A DNA stretch of 64,000 nt, taken from assembly GCF_000153325.1 (NCBI RefSeq), contig NZ_CH724141.1, forward strand, positions 665,823 to 729,822, written 5' to 3'. Position numbers and translations under genes: made by a program. Below the pieces are notes generated by a model. That model had not been told where the DNA came from and ran no database searches. It saw nothing but the letters and a program-made list of their open reading frames with translations. Each line of letters opens with the position of its first letter. The first letter of the stretch is position 1. Origin of the DNA: Photobacterium sp. SKA34 (GTDB taxonomy: Bacteria; Pseudomonadota; Gammaproteobacteria; Enterobacterales; Vibrionaceae). Positions 23,964 to 33,656 of this stretch are shown here, piece after piece.

Positions 23964-24472
23964 GTCATTGATTTAATAAAAATAATCACCTTCAAATAGA
24001 CTGGTGCGCAACTTGGTTTACATGAAATAAATCAAACACCTTATCCCACGTAAGTTTGATTAGATTGCAACCAGTCTGAAATTATTACTTATAATTTTAT
24101 ATTGTACATAACTACAGCTTATACGTTCAGCAATGAATGCTTTTCATTCGTTTTATTAAAAATAAAGATAATACTATCTTAATAAAATTTTAATCGTATA
24201 TAATAAAAAATTTCATCAATGTCATATCTGAATCTTTTATCTTTAAATAATACCACTAATAATTTTTACAAATCTAAATTAAGAAATAAATATCTTTAAA
24301 AAGTAAAAAGATTTTAGCACTTAACCCCTACTTCAATTTAAAAAACTCAGCGTACATAATAAGAAAAAAAGATCTAGAAATTTTTTATCCTCGACTCTCA
24401 CTGATGATGCTTCGACTACACAAAGCTAAGCCTATACTTCTCTAATCATAGAAGATTAAGTAGAGTGACAAG
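23964..24472. other. AT-rich intergenic region
   Basis: About 500 bases with no recognisable gene or RNA. It presumably carries the promoter of the MORN-type gene at its 3' end. Confidence 0.4.
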
Positions 24473-25135
24473 ATGAAAAAAACAGTAGCCTTGCTCACAA
24501 TATTATTGCTAGTCGTTCCAATGGTGTCTGTTGCCGCAATTCACAAGACATACTACCCCACAGGTGAACTAAGAAGCCTCGATAACTATGTGAACGGGAA
24601 GCTCGAAGGGCTACGAAAAGGCTTTTACAAAAATGGTGTGTTAAGAACTGAAGGCTATTTTAAAAATGGTAAGCCCGAAGGCATGATAAAGAGCTATTAC
24701 GAAAATGGGGCGATTCAACTTGTTGGTTATTTTCGTAACGGCTACCCACAAGGACTCAGTAAAATTTATTATAAAAGTGGCGCATTAAAATACGAAGAAA
24801 ACTATCTTAATGGGCAAACTCATGGGTTGTTAAAAGCTTACTATGAACATGGTGGGATCAAGCTTGAAGAAAACTATGTTAATGGCAAACCTCGGGGAAG
24901 TTTAAAAGGCTATTATGATGACGGTACGCTGGAATTTGAAGAAAATTACCGCAGAGGCAAACTTAATGGTGTAGCAAAAAGCTATTTTAGAAATGGGCAG
25001 TTAAAGGTTGAAGAATATTATCTTGATGGCAAAAAAAACGGGCTGGTAAAAATATACAACAAGCAAGGCGAACAAATTGGTCGATTACGTTATAAGAACG
25101 ATGAATTGATTGACAGCAATACTCCTAATCCATAA
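24473..25135 (+). CDS. Secreted MORN-repeat (YwqK-type) protein
   Basis: A 220-residue protein with a signal peptide (MKKTVALLTILLLVVPMVSV-A) and about eight tandem repeats of 23 residues of the form YY-NG-L--E-NY-NGK--GL-K (KGFYKNGVLRTEGYFKNG, KSYYENGAIQLVGYFRNG). This is the MORN_2/YwqK pattern. Database labels of YwqK proteins as antitoxins come from Bacillus and need not apply; the signal peptide argues for an envelope role. No toxin gene is adjacent. Monocistronic. Confidence 0.75.
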   Translation: MKKTVALLTILLLVVPMVSVAAIHKTYYPTGELRSLDNYVNGKLEGLRKGFYKNGVLRTEGYFKNGKPEGMIKSYYENGAIQLVGYFRNGYPQGLSKIYYKSGALKYEENYLNGQTHGLLKAYYEHGGIKLEENYVNGKPRGSLKGYYDDGTLEFEENYRRGKLNGVAKSYFRNGQLKVEEYYLDGKKNGLVKIYNKQGEQIGRLRYKNDELIDSNTPNP

Positions 25136-25464
25136 TTCATAACCGCGTGGTACTATTCTGAAATGCTCACGCTGCTTTAAATCCCAACCGCTGAACCTTG
25201 ACACAAAAATAGGCAATGGATAGGTGATGCCTATGTCGTTGCTATATTGGTGCGCTTTCTTAATTATATTACGCTCTAATATTCTCTTTCATGTAAGTAA
25301 TATACGTTCTACAAAGGAGGTTAAGACGTTAACTTATTAGAAGCACAACACTTTCTTTATCAAAAAAATGGACAGAAGCTTAGCTCCTATCCATTTTTAA
25401 TTAAGACCAAACACATTTATCCAGGGGGGTATCAATAACGTGAAATTATATAAAATATGTTTAT
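25136..25464. other. Intergenic region between convergent genes
   Basis: No gene called. It holds a perfect AAAGGAGGT at about 25314-25322 with no start codon in range, and a hairpin terminator at 25364-25398. Confidence 0.45.
25364..25398. terminator. Terminator between MORN-type and fasciclin genes
   Basis: Stem AAAAATGGA / TCCATTTTT with an A-rich 5' and T-rich 3' flank, able to stop transcription from both sides. Confidence 0.7.
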
Positions 25465-25965
25465 CTAGTTGCTCGGCGGAATTAATACGTTATCAATTAC
25501 ATGAATCACACCATTACTAGCTTTTACATCGGTTTTAATTACTTTTGCATTGTTAATCATGACATTGCCGTTATCGACTGTAATTTTCACTTTCTGACCT
25601 TCAAGCGTTGTCGCGTCATTTAATTTAACCACATCACCAGCCATAACTTTTTCAGATATAACGTGGTAAGTGAGAATATCAATCAGTTTTTGTTTATTCT
25701 CAGGTTTTAGCAAAGTTTCAACAGTACCTGCAGGAAGTTTGCTGAATGCTTCATCTGTTGGCGCTAATACGGTAAATGGTCCCGAGCCCTTGAGCGTATC
25801 AACTAGACCCGCTGCTTTTACGGCAGTAACAAGCGTGTTGAATGAGCCATTTGCAACGGCAATATCAACAATATCTTCTTTCTCTCCATGATGCCCAGCA
25901 TAAGCATTAACACTGACTAAACTTCCGACTAAAATAGATGCTGAAATAAGTACTGTTTTTAACAT
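25465..25965 (-). CDS. Secreted fasciclin-domain protein
   Basis: A 166-residue protein from ATG 25965 (GAGG nine bases upstream); a longer frame to 26040 lacks a ribosome site. Signal [23 protein letters not shown], then one FAS1 domain: [19 protein letters not shown], the H1 box [20 protein letters not shown], and the H2-like end [21 protein letters not shown]1 proteins act in adhesion or as surface/periplasmic proteins. Monocistronic. Confidence 0.9.
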   Translation of the reverse strand: MLKTVLISASILVGSLVSVNAYAGHHGEKEDIVDIAVANGSFNTLVTAVKAAGLVDTLKGSGPFTVLAPTDEAFSKLPAGTVETLLKPENKQKLIDILTYHVISEKVMAGDVVKLNDATTLEGQKVKITVDNGNVMINNAKVIKTDVKASNGVIHVIDNVLIPPSN

Positions 25966-26390
25966 GGTTAATCCTCTAACGACTAAGAAATTAAATGGTA
26001 CAATCTCATTTACGTATTCATTTTTTAGAAGGATCAACAACTAGTGAAATAAATTTCACTTCGTAAATAATCTATCACAAGATAGCTATCAATAATTAGA
26101 TAAAGAAACGTTAATTCATATTTTATGTTCTTAAATCAACTCATTAATATAATAACAAACCTATCAATTACTGTTATTTATAAAAAATATCTCTTTATAT
26201 TATTTCAATATAACTTAACACTGACGTATTTATACTTAATAGACATTGAACAAATTAAAAATAAAATAATTATTACAATTTTAATTAAATGAAAGTTTAC
26301 ATTACTTTTTTGATCGCTTTTTAATTCTATTTCTTATGTATATTAAATATAACACCGCTTAAAAAACACACAATATAAAAGGGGTTATAT
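25966..26390. other. Divergent intergenic region
   Basis: AT-rich DNA between the fasciclin gene and the hydroxybutyrate operon; promoters for both are expected here. No gene or RNA is recognised. Confidence 0.4.
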
Positions 26391-27170
26391 ATGAGATTAG
26401 AAAATAAAGTCGCTATTATTACAGGTGCAGCAAGTGGAATTGGTCGCGCTATTGCATTTGAATATGCTAAAGAAGGCGCTAAAATTATTGTTGCCGATTT
26501 AGATATTAATGCAGCAGAAAAAACAGTCGCAGAAATAAAAAATAACGGTTCAGATGCGCTCGCTATTTCAATGAACGTGACCAATGAAGAACAAGTAAAT
26601 AATGATATTCAAACGGTTATTGATAATTTTGGCCGAATCGATATTTTAGTTTCTAATGCGGGATATCAACATATCGCATCTGTTGAAGAATTAACTTATC
26701 AACAGTGGAAAGATTTACTCTCAGTACACTTAGATGGTGCATTCTTAACAACCAAAGCATGTTTAAAACATATGTATAAACAAAAATCGGGCTCAATTAT
26801 TTATATGGGCTCAGTTCATAGTAAAGAAGCCTCTAAATTAAAAGCCCCTTATGTTACAGCAAAACATGGTCTGATTGGCTTATGTGAAGTTGTTGCAAAA
26901 GAAGGCGCTGAATATAACGTGAGAGCTAACGTTATTTGCCCTGGTTACGTTAAAACCCCCTTAGTCGAAAAACAAATACCAGAACAAGCAAAAGAGTTAG
27001 GCATCACTGAAGATCAAGTCGTTAAAAATGTGATGTTAAAAGATACAGTTGATGGACAATTTTCAACGATGAAAGACATCGCTCAGGCCGCTGTTGTTTT
27101 TGCAAGTTGGGAAACCAATGCCTTAACAGGACAGTCTCTTGTCGTTAGCCATGGCTGGTTTATGCAATAA
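26391..27170 (+). CDS. bdhA: D-3-hydroxybutyrate dehydrogenase (SDR family)
   Basis: A 259-residue short-chain dehydrogenase with the NAD-binding TGAASGIG motif (residues 10-17), the NAG segment VSNAGYQH, the catalytic Ser region [11 protein letters not shown] and YxxxK in APYVTAKHG. The substrate-lid segment [18 protein letters not shown] is typical of 3-hydroxybutyrate dehydrogenases, which interconvert D-3-hydroxybutyrate and acetoacetate in the cytoplasm. SD AAAAGGGG precedes the ATG. It is first in an operon with a patatin-like lipase and an acetoacetate decarboxylase, consistent with ketone-body or PHB turnover. Confidence 0.87.
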   Translation: MRLENKVAIITGAASGIGRAIAFEYAKEGAKIIVADLDINAAEKTVAEIKNNGSDALAISMNVTNEEQVNNDIQTVIDNFGRIDILVSNAGYQHIASVEELTYQQWKDLLSVHLDGAFLTTKACLKHMYKQKSGSIIYMGSVHSKEASKLKAPYVTAKHGLIGLCEVVAKEGAEYNVRANVICPGYVKTPLVEKQIPEQAKELGITEDQVVKNVMLKDTVDGQFSTMKDIAQAAVVFASWETNALTGQSLVVSHGWFMQ

Positions 27171-27268
27171 AAATATTCACTGTTTATTTCACCCTCTGGC
27201 TTTGAATCATTATTTAACGGTTCAAAGTCAGTCACACGTATTTAGCCATTTTCTATAAGGCATTATTA

Positions 27269-28393
27269 ATGCAGAATAAAACCAATAAGAAAATTGTTTA
27301 TGTCTTCCAAGGTGGCGGAGCATTAGGCTCTTATCAATTAGGGGCATTTCAAGCGTTAAATGAAAAAGGCTTTACCCCAGATTCTATTATCGGTATTTCT
27401 ATTGGTGCGATTAATGCCGCCATTATTGCGGGTAATAAACCAGAAAATAGATTGAAGAATCTTGAGATATTTTGGGAACGAGTAACCTCCTCTATTTCTT
27501 TTTCAAATCTATTCTTTAACTTTAATAATGAAATGAAAAACTGGGCAGATGCACAACAAGCAATCTGGCAAGGTCAACCAGGATTTTTTAAACCTAAATT
27601 ATGGCCAAGCGAATTTGAAACGTATAAAACATCAGAGTTGAGTTACTATGATACCTCACCATTAAAAGAAACGCTCAATGAACTGATCGATTTTGACTAT
27701 TTAAATCAAAAAGAAGTCAGATTAAGTCTCTGTGCGGTCGACCTTGAAAGCGGTGATTTTAAAACGTTCGACAGTTTTAATGAAACCATTACAGCTGAAC
27801 ATATTATGGCAAGTGGTGCGATGCCACCTGGCTTTCCACCCGTTGAAATTGATGGAAAATATTATATCGATGGTGGGTTATATTCAAATACCCCTATCAT
27901 GTCGATATTAGAAAGAATATTGAATAATCCTGATGGTCATCAAAATAAGTTGTGTTTCATGGTCGACTTATTTTCAGCCAAAGGTGAACTACCAACCAAC
28001 ATGAATGCATTAGCTGAAAGAGTGAAAGATATTCAATTTTCTTCAAGAACTCGAAGAGCATCTTATCTTTATTCAACCTCTAAAAACCTGTGTTCTGCAA
28101 TTACTTACTTAACGCAATTTTTATCTGAAGAGGATAAGAAAGATCAGAAAGTTAAAGAAATAATAAAATTAAGTAATACCAATAGCCTTGAGATTGTTTA
28201 TTTAATTTATAAGTCTCAACAGGCTGAGCTTGAAAGCAAAGATTATAACTTCAGCAAAGCAAATTACTATCGCCATCGAGATAATGGTTACAAAGACACT
28301 CTCGCACTTTATCAAAAAGATCATAAACAATGGTTAATCGATGAACATGACAACGATATCCATATTTATACTCTGGATGAAGATCTTATTTAA
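27269..28393 (+). CDS. Patatin-like phospholipase (PatD-like)
   Basis: A 374-residue patatin-family lipid hydrolase: oxyanion loop FQGGGALGSYQ, nucleophile GISIGAIN (Ser44) and catalytic Asp in YIDGGLYSN (about residue 203). No signal peptide. The pair bdhA-patatin matches the bdhA-patD operon known in Legionella, where it affects lipid and PHB metabolism. Here acetoacetate decarboxylase follows 19 bases downstream. The substrate (phospholipid or stored polyester) is not determined by sequence. Confidence 0.87.
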   Translation: MQNKTNKKIVYVFQGGGALGSYQLGAFQALNEKGFTPDSIIGISIGAINAAIIAGNKPENRLKNLEIFWERVTSSISFSNLFFNFNNEMKNWADAQQAIWQGQPGFFKPKLWPSEFETYKTSELSYYDTSPLKETLNELIDFDYLNQKEVRLSLCAVDLESGDFKTFDSFNETITAEHIMASGAMPPGFPPVEIDGKYYIDGGLYSNTPIMSILERILNNPDGHQNKLCFMVDLFSAKGELPTNMNALAERVKDIQFSSRTRRASYLYSTSKNLCSAITYLTQFLSEEDKKDQKVKEIIKLSNTNSLEIVYLIYKSQQAELESKDYNFSKANYYRHRDNGYKDTLALYQKDHKQWLIDEHDNDIHIYTLDEDLI

Positions 28394-28412
28394 CAATATA
28401 TAGAGATAATAT

Positions 28413-29156
28413 ATGAAAATAGAGCAAATAAAAAATAATGCTTTTTCTATGCCGATCACAACCCCCTCGGCACCTCTCATCGACTATAAATTTAAAGATA
28501 GAGAGTATCTGATCATCTCTTATGAAACTGACATCGAATTATTAAAAGAAGTGGTGCCAGAGCCCTTAAAAGTGATCAGTAATGTCGTGCATTTTGAATT
28601 TATGAAAATGCCAGATTCCGCTGGGTTTGGGAGCTTTAAAGAATCAGGTCAAGTGATTGAAGTTGAGTACAATGGCAGAATAGGACTTTATAGTCACCTG
28701 ATGTTTGTCGATGATGTTGCCTCTATTATTGCAGGTAGAGAGATTTGGGGATTTCCTAAAAAATACGGGTTTCCATCACTCGATATCGATGTTGATACTC
28801 TCACAGGGCGATTAAAATACAATCAAACCGAAATCGCTATAGGCACAATGGGCTATAAATATTATGAAGGTGATATTGCTTCAACAAAATCAGCACTCGA
28901 AACCACACCTAATTATATTTTAAAAGTGATACCCAGTGTGACAGGAAAAGGCACGGACGTTTGCCAATTAATTGAGTATTACATGGCAGATGTTAACGTT
29001 AAAGGCGTATGGACAGGTCCTGCAGCGCTTGAGTTGTTCGAACATGCCTTAGCGCCGATAGCTCAACTACCTATCAAAAAAGTCGTTGGTGGTAAGCATC
29101 AAATCGTCGATTTTACGCTTTCATACGGTAACGTTTTGTTCGATTATCTAAAATAG
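28413..29156 (+). CDS. adc: Acetoacetate decarboxylase
   Basis: A 247-residue protein that matches acetoacetate decarboxylases along its length: YEVDIELLKEVVPEPL-like N-terminus, the EVEYNGRIGLYSHLMFVDD core, and REIWGFPKKYGFP, whose Lys residues form the Schiff base site (E-----P-K). It converts acetoacetate to acetone and CO2. As last gene of the bdhA-patatin operon it would consume the product of the dehydrogenase. A degraded piece of a second copy lies at 41275-41361. Confidence 0.9.
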   Translation: MKIEQIKNNAFSMPITTPSAPLIDYKFKDREYLIISYETDIELLKEVVPEPLKVISNVVHFEFMKMPDSAGFGSFKESGQVIEVEYNGRIGLYSHLMFVDDVASIIAGREIWGFPKKYGFPSLDIDVDTLTGRLKYNQTEIAIGTMGYKYYEGDIASTKSALETTPNYILKVIPSVTGKGTDVCQLIEYYMADVNVKGVWTGPAALELFEHALAPIAQLPIKKVVGGKHQIVDFTLSYGNVLFDYLK

Positions 29157-29479
29157 TTTTTTTCTAAATTCATTACTATTAATACATTTATCCCTAAGAA
29201 AATCATCAGATAATACTAGCGTTATCCTCATGCATCAGAGCGGGAATAACGACATAGCTTATGTGATGATTTTCTCATTTCGCAGATCGTCATTTATCAA
29301 TGACACTAGCTATTTCATCAACTCTCTATCTCTCTTTGGCTATAAACCAAACCACTTAACCCCCTCTGTAACCACTCATCGCACTATCCTGCCACTCACC
29401 TATTAACTAAATGCAGCTAACTAAAAAGGCAAATACCATACACCCTAGCTTCCCCCCTACAATATTAAGGACAATTGCT
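29157..29479. other. Intergenic region upstream of the CstA-type gene
   Basis: Contains the long inverted repeat at 29197-29275 and, downstream, presumably the cstA promoter. No gene is seen. Confidence 0.4.
29197..29275. repeat. Long structured inverted repeat
   Basis: A perfect 12-bp outer stem (AGAAAATCATCA at 29197-29208, TGATGATTTTCT at 29264-29275) encloses an inner imperfect stem (CGTTATCC against GGGAATAACG). The RNA could fold into one extended hairpin. Terminator, processing element or intergenic repeat are all possible. Confidence 0.6.
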
Positions 29480-30964
29480 ATGATGTGGTTTCTGACCTGT
29501 GTCGCCGCGCTTATCGGTGGCTATTTTATTTACGGTGCTTTCGTAGAGAAAGTATTCGGCATAAAAGAACACCGTAAAACCCCTGCACATACCAAAACAG
29601 ATGGTGTCGACTTTGTTCCTATGTCGACAAAACGTGTCTACCTCGTTCAGCTACTCAACATCGCCGGTGTCGGTCCTATATTTGGTCCTATTATGGGTGC
29701 GCTGTATGGCCCAGCTGCCATGCTCTGGATTGTGGTTGGCTGTATTTTCGCAGGTGCCGTTCACGATTACTTCTCTGGTATGTTGTCTATCCGTAATGGT
29801 GGCGCATCAGTACCGAGCATTACAGGTCGTTACTTAGGCAATGGCGCAAAACACTTTATGAACCTTTTTGCCATTGTTCTACTCTTACTTGTTGGTGTGG
29901 TCTTTGTTTCTGCTCCTGCCGATATGATCACTAATCTTATCAACGACCAAACCAGCCTAAGCGTTAACGTAACCACCATGGTTGTGCTTATTTTTGGCTA
30001 CTACATTCTGGCAACGATTGTGCCTGTCGATAAGATCATTGGTCGCTTCTACCCATTATTTGGTGCACTTCTAATTTTCATGTCTGTGGGCTTAATGGCA
30101 GCCATTGCTTTCTCTAGTGAACATACCGTAATGGGTGATTTCAAAGTGAGCGAAATGTTCACTAACTTAAACCCGAATGACATGCCGCTATGGCCTGCAT
30201 TGTTCATTACGATCGCTTGTGGTGCTATCTCTGGTTTCCATGCGACACAATCGCCATTAATGGCGCGCTGTATGCACAATGAGAAAAATGGCCGCTTCGT
30301 ATTCTACGGTGCCATGATCGGTGAAGGTGTGATTGCACTAATTTGGTGTGCTATTGCCCTATCTTTCTTCGGCTCGCTTGAGTCACTTTCTGAAGCAGTG
30401 AAAAATGGTGGCCCAGGTAACGTAGTTTACAGTGCATCCTTTGGTTTACTGGGTACCTTTGGTGGCATCTTGGCGTTCTTAGGTGTTGTGATTCTGCCTA
30501 TTACCTCTGGTGATACTGCGTTTCGTTCAAGCCGTTTGATCCTAGCTGAGTACTTCAGCGTTGAACAAAAAACACTGCGTAATCGTCTACTAATGGCTAT
30601 TCCATTGTTTGTAATAGGTGGCATTTTAACCCAAGTCGATTTCGGGATTATTTGGCGTTACTTCGGATTTGCTAACCAAACCACGGCTGTAATGATGTTG
30701 TGGACGGCTTCTGCTTACTTACTACGCCATAATAAGTTGCACTGGATCACGACAGTTCCAGCCATCTTTATGACCACAGTGTGTGTAACCTTCATTCTAA
30801 ATAACAGCACATTAGGTTTCGGCTTACCAATGCAGATCTCAACCATCGTCGGTATTGTATTCTCACTATTCGTAACAGGTTATGTAATAAAAATCTCGAA
30901 AGGAAAAGGTGATACCGACTTTGCTGATGAGGAAGAAATTAAAACAACGTCAGAAACGGCATAA
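29480..30964 (+). CDS. CstA-family carbon starvation/pyruvate-type transporter
   Basis: Start ATG 29480 lies eight bases after AAGGA and gives 494 residues; a longer frame from 29411 has no ribosome site. About 13 membrane segments. CstA signatures: LLNIAGVGPIFGPIMGALYG, VHDYFSGMLSIRNGGASVP and ISGFHATQSPLMARCM. The family imports peptides or pyruvate. It is much shorter than E. coli CstA/BtsT (about 700 residues), corresponding to the compact form of the family. It is followed by a BtsS/BtsR-like two-component system, whose E. coli counterparts sense pyruvate and induce BtsT, so pyruvate is a likely substrate. Confidence 0.88.
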   Translation: MMWFLTCVAALIGGYFIYGAFVEKVFGIKEHRKTPAHTKTDGVDFVPMSTKRVYLVQLLNIAGVGPIFGPIMGALYGPAAMLWIVVGCIFAGAVHDYFSGMLSIRNGGASVPSITGRYLGNGAKHFMNLFAIVLLLLVGVVFVSAPADMITNLINDQTSLSVNVTTMVVLIFGYYILATIVPVDKIIGRFYPLFGALLIFMSVGLMAAIAFSSEHTVMGDFKVSEMFTNLNPNDMPLWPALFITIACGAISGFHATQSPLMARCMHNEKNGRFVFYGAMIGEGVIALIWCAIALSFFGSLESLSEAVKNGGPGNVVYSASFGLLGTFGGILAFLGVVILPITSGDTAFRSSRLILAEYFSVEQKTLRNRLLMAIPLFVIGGILTQVDFGIIWRYFGFANQTTAVMMLWTASAYLLRHNKLHWITTVPAIFMTTVCVTFILNNSTLGFGLPMQISTIVGIVFSLFVTGYVIKISKGKGDTDFADEEEIKTTSETA

Positions 30965-31000
30965 TCACACACATAAATGTGCTTGATTCCTCAATCTAAG

Positions 31001-31026
31001 AGCCTGCGCACCGCAGGCTTTTTTTG
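31001..31026 (+). terminator. Terminator of the CstA-type gene
   Basis: Eight-bp GC-rich stem AGCCTGCG / CGCAGGCT, 3-base loop, seven T. It separates the transporter from the kinase gene, so the latter needs its own promoter or read-through. Confidence 0.93.
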
Positions 31027-31056
31027 TTTGCCTTACAATCGCGCATTATTTTTATC

Positions 31057-32739
31057 ATGAGCGCCAATATGGAATTGATTGTCTCTTTGCTACAGCAAAT
31101 GTGTGTTTACTTAGTACTGGCTTATATGCTGAGTAAAACCCCCATTATTTTACCTTTGTTGAGCATTTCTTCTCGTTTAAGCCATAAGCTGATTTGTTAC
31201 GTGCTGTTTTCTGGTTTTTGTATTCTCGGTACCTACTTCGGCTTACATATCGACGATGCAATTGCGAACACCCGTGCTATTGGTGCCGTTATGGGGGGGC
31301 TTTTTGGCGGTCCTGTGGTGGGTTTTGCTGTTGGTCTAACGGGCGGTATTCATCGTTATACTCTTGGTGGCTTTACCGACCTTGCCTGTACCATTTCGAC
31401 CACTGCTGAAGGCTTAATTGGAGGTTTACTCCATGTTTACCTGCTTAAACGTAACAAAGGCGCATTGTTATTTAACCCTTGCATGGTGTTTGGTGTCACC
31501 TTTGTTGCTGAAGTCGTGCAGATGATCATCTTAATCACTGTCGCCAAACCTTTTGACCAAACCTATGAGCTCGTTTCTACCATTGCAGTTCCAATGATCA
31601 TAGCCAATTCCGTAGGTGCGGCACTGTTTATGAGTATTCTGCAAGATCGTAAAACAATCTTTGAAAAATACTCTGCGGCCTTTTCTCGCCGTGCTTTAAC
31701 CATTGCAGATCGCTCGGTCGGTATTCTTAGTACTGGCTTTAACAGTGACAATGCCAATAAGATCGCCCGTATTATTTATGAAGAAACCAAGGTCGGTGCC
31801 GTTGCGATCACAGACCAAGAAAAACTCTTAGCTTTTGTGGGGATCGGGGATGATCACCATAAGCCAGATACCCCTATCTCTTCACAAAGCACTTTAGATT
31901 CGATTGAACAAAATGACATCATCTACCTTGATGGCCGTGAATCCCCTTATCAATGCTCTCTCGCCCATGACTGTAAACTTGGTTCGGCACTGATCATTCC
32001 ACTACGCGCAGGCAATCAAGTTGTCGGCACTATTAAGTTGTATGAGCCAAAACGTAAACTGTTTTCAACCGCTAACATGTCAATGGCAGAAGGTATTGCG
32101 CAGCTACTATCAAGCCAAATTCTTTACGGTGACTACTTGCAGCAACAAACCTTATTATCACAAGCCGAAATTAAACTGCTACATGCGCAAGTAAATCCTC
32201 ACTTCTTGTTTAATGCACTTAATACCATCAGTGCTATCACAAGGCGCGATCCAGATAAAGCCCGAGAGCTTATTCAAAACTTATCGCAATTTTTCCGTAG
32301 TAACTTAAAGCAAAACATTAATACCGTGACGTTACGAGAAGAGTTGGAACACGTAAACGCCTATCTCACTATAGAAAAAGCCCGTTTTACTGATCGCCTT
32401 GACGTTGAAATCAATATTCAACATGAATTACTTGATACCAAACTGCCCAGTTTTACACTTCAACCTCTGGTAGAGAACGCTATCAAACATGGTATTTCTA
32501 CTCTGTTAAAAGGTGGAATAGTGAAGATTTATAGCCAACCTCACCCATTGGGCTACGAAATCACGGTTGAAGATAATGCAGGAAGTTATCAGCCACCAGC
32601 AGATAGCCATGTCGGATTGGGAATGGAGATAGTCGATAAACGCCTATCCAATCAATTTGGTCGTGATTCAGCGCTAAAAATCACATGCACACAGCACCAA
32701 TTTACCCAAATAAGTTTTATTATCCCAAAGGCACAATAA
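31057..32739 (+). CDS. btsS: BtsS-like (LytS family) sensor histidine kinase
   Basis: About 560 residues. ATG 31057 (MSANMELIV...) or 31069 (MELIV...) are both possible; the longer frame begins inside a terminator. N-terminal 5TM_LYT sensor domain with LLQQMCVYLVLAYMLSKTP and DAIANTRAIGAVMGGLFGGPVVG, strongly like E. coli BtsS; then a GAF domain (about 215-355), a His_kinase domain with phospho-His in HAQVNPHFLFNALNTIS and an ATPase N-box PLVENAIKHGI. In E. coli BtsS senses external pyruvate. Its response regulator follows 31 bases downstream. Confidence 0.88.
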   Translation: MSANMELIVSLLQQMCVYLVLAYMLSKTPIILPLLSISSRLSHKLICYVLFSGFCILGTYFGLHIDDAIANTRAIGAVMGGLFGGPVVGFAVGLTGGIHRYTLGGFTDLACTISTTAEGLIGGLLHVYLLKRNKGALLFNPCMVFGVTFVAEVVQMIILITVAKPFDQTYELVSTIAVPMIIANSVGAALFMSILQDRKTIFEKYSAAFSRRALTIADRSVGILSTGFNSDNANKIARIIYEETKVGAVAITDQEKLLAFVGIGDDHHKPDTPISSQSTLDSIEQNDIIYLDGRESPYQCSLAHDCKLGSALIIPLRAGNQVVGTIKLYEPKRKLFSTANMSMAEGIAQLLSSQILYGDYLQQQTLLSQAEIKLLHAQVNPHFLFNALNTISAITRRDPDKARELIQNLSQFFRSNLKQNINTVTLREELEHVNAYLTIEKARFTDRLDVEINIQHELLDTKLPSFTLQPLVENAIKHGISTLLKGGIVKIYSQPHPLGYEITVEDNAGSYQPPADSHVGLGMEIVDKRLSNQFGRDSALKITCTQHQFTQISFIIPKAQ

Positions 32740-32770
32740 GTACTGCAAAGCACATAAAAGGTAAGGATGG

Positions 32771-33496
32771 ATGTTAACTGCTCTTGTCATTGATGATGAA
32801 CAATTTGCCCGTGAAGAGCTGGCAGAATTATTGGAAGAAACAGGCTATGTTACAGTGATTGGTGAAGCGCCAAACGCTATTATTGGGCTGAAGAAAATCA
32901 ATGAGCTAAAGCCAGATATTGTCTTTGTTGATATTCAAATGCCACAAGTAACAGGTATTGAACTATTAAGCATGCTCGACCCTGAAACTATGCCCTATGT
33001 GGTGTTTGTAACCGCTTACGATCACTATGCTATTCAAGCGTTTGAAGAAAATGCTTTTGATTATTTATTGAAGCCTGTTAATCCAAGTCGTTTAACCAAA
33101 ACAGTGAGTCGTTTACATAAAGTGATACAACAATCAACGCCTCAGCAAGCCATCTCCGCTATTGCACCGAATAAGCTCGATCAAATCCCCTGTATCGGTC
33201 ATAACCGTATTGTGATTCTTACCACCGACACAGTGGAATGTGCCTATAGCGATATCAGTGGTGTACAAGTACGTTCCAATAATCAAACCACCAGCACACA
33301 GCTCACCTTAAAAACATTGGAAGAAAAAACACCGTTAGTGCGTTGTCATCGTCAGTATCTAGTGAATATCAAGATGATCAGTGAAATTAGGTTATTAGAA
33401 AATGGATTAGCTGAAATTATCACAAAAACAGGGTATGAACTTCCAGTTAGCCGTCGCTATCTTTCAATACTTAAAAAGCTGCTCGGTATTTTGTAA
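32771..33496 (+). CDS. btsR: BtsR-like LytTR response regulator
   Basis: 241 residues: receiver domain with Asp54 (VFVDIQMP) and Lys in FDYLLKPVN, then a LytTR DNA-binding domain (about 140-241) with LVRCHRQYLVN and LPVSRRYLSILKK. The alignment with E. coli BtsR is continuous, including the HNRI and TLRTLEEKTP-like segments. AAGGA precedes the ATG. It likely activates the CstA-type transporter gene upstream. Confidence 0.9.
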   Translation: MLTALVIDDEQFAREELAELLEETGYVTVIGEAPNAIIGLKKINELKPDIVFVDIQMPQVTGIELLSMLDPETMPYVVFVTAYDHYAIQAFEENAFDYLLKPVNPSRLTKTVSRLHKVIQQSTPQQAISAIAPNKLDQIPCIGHNRIVILTTDTVECAYSDISGVQVRSNNQTTSTQLTLKTLEEKTPLVRCHRQYLVNIKMISEIRLLENGLAEIITKTGYELPVSRRYLSILKKLLGIL

Positions 33497-33656
33497 AAAG
33501 CACATTGCTTTAGTTTGATAAACGGCCTTTTAAACAAGTCAATTTGCATATAGGACTATTTTTCTACATTGATACAATGAAAAATTTAATAAAAAATAGT
33601 TGTAGCGATATCAACTGCTAGATTTGAATAAGAAAGACGTATCAAAGGAATGAGCC

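Noticed and set aside
24473-25135. Toxin-antitoxin system with a YwqK antitoxin
   Set aside because: The MORN-type protein has a signal peptide and no toxin-like gene is adjacent.
25310-25440. Perfect AAAGGAGGT followed by about 40 open codons
   Set aside because: No start codon at a usable distance and a terminator hairpin falls inside the frame.
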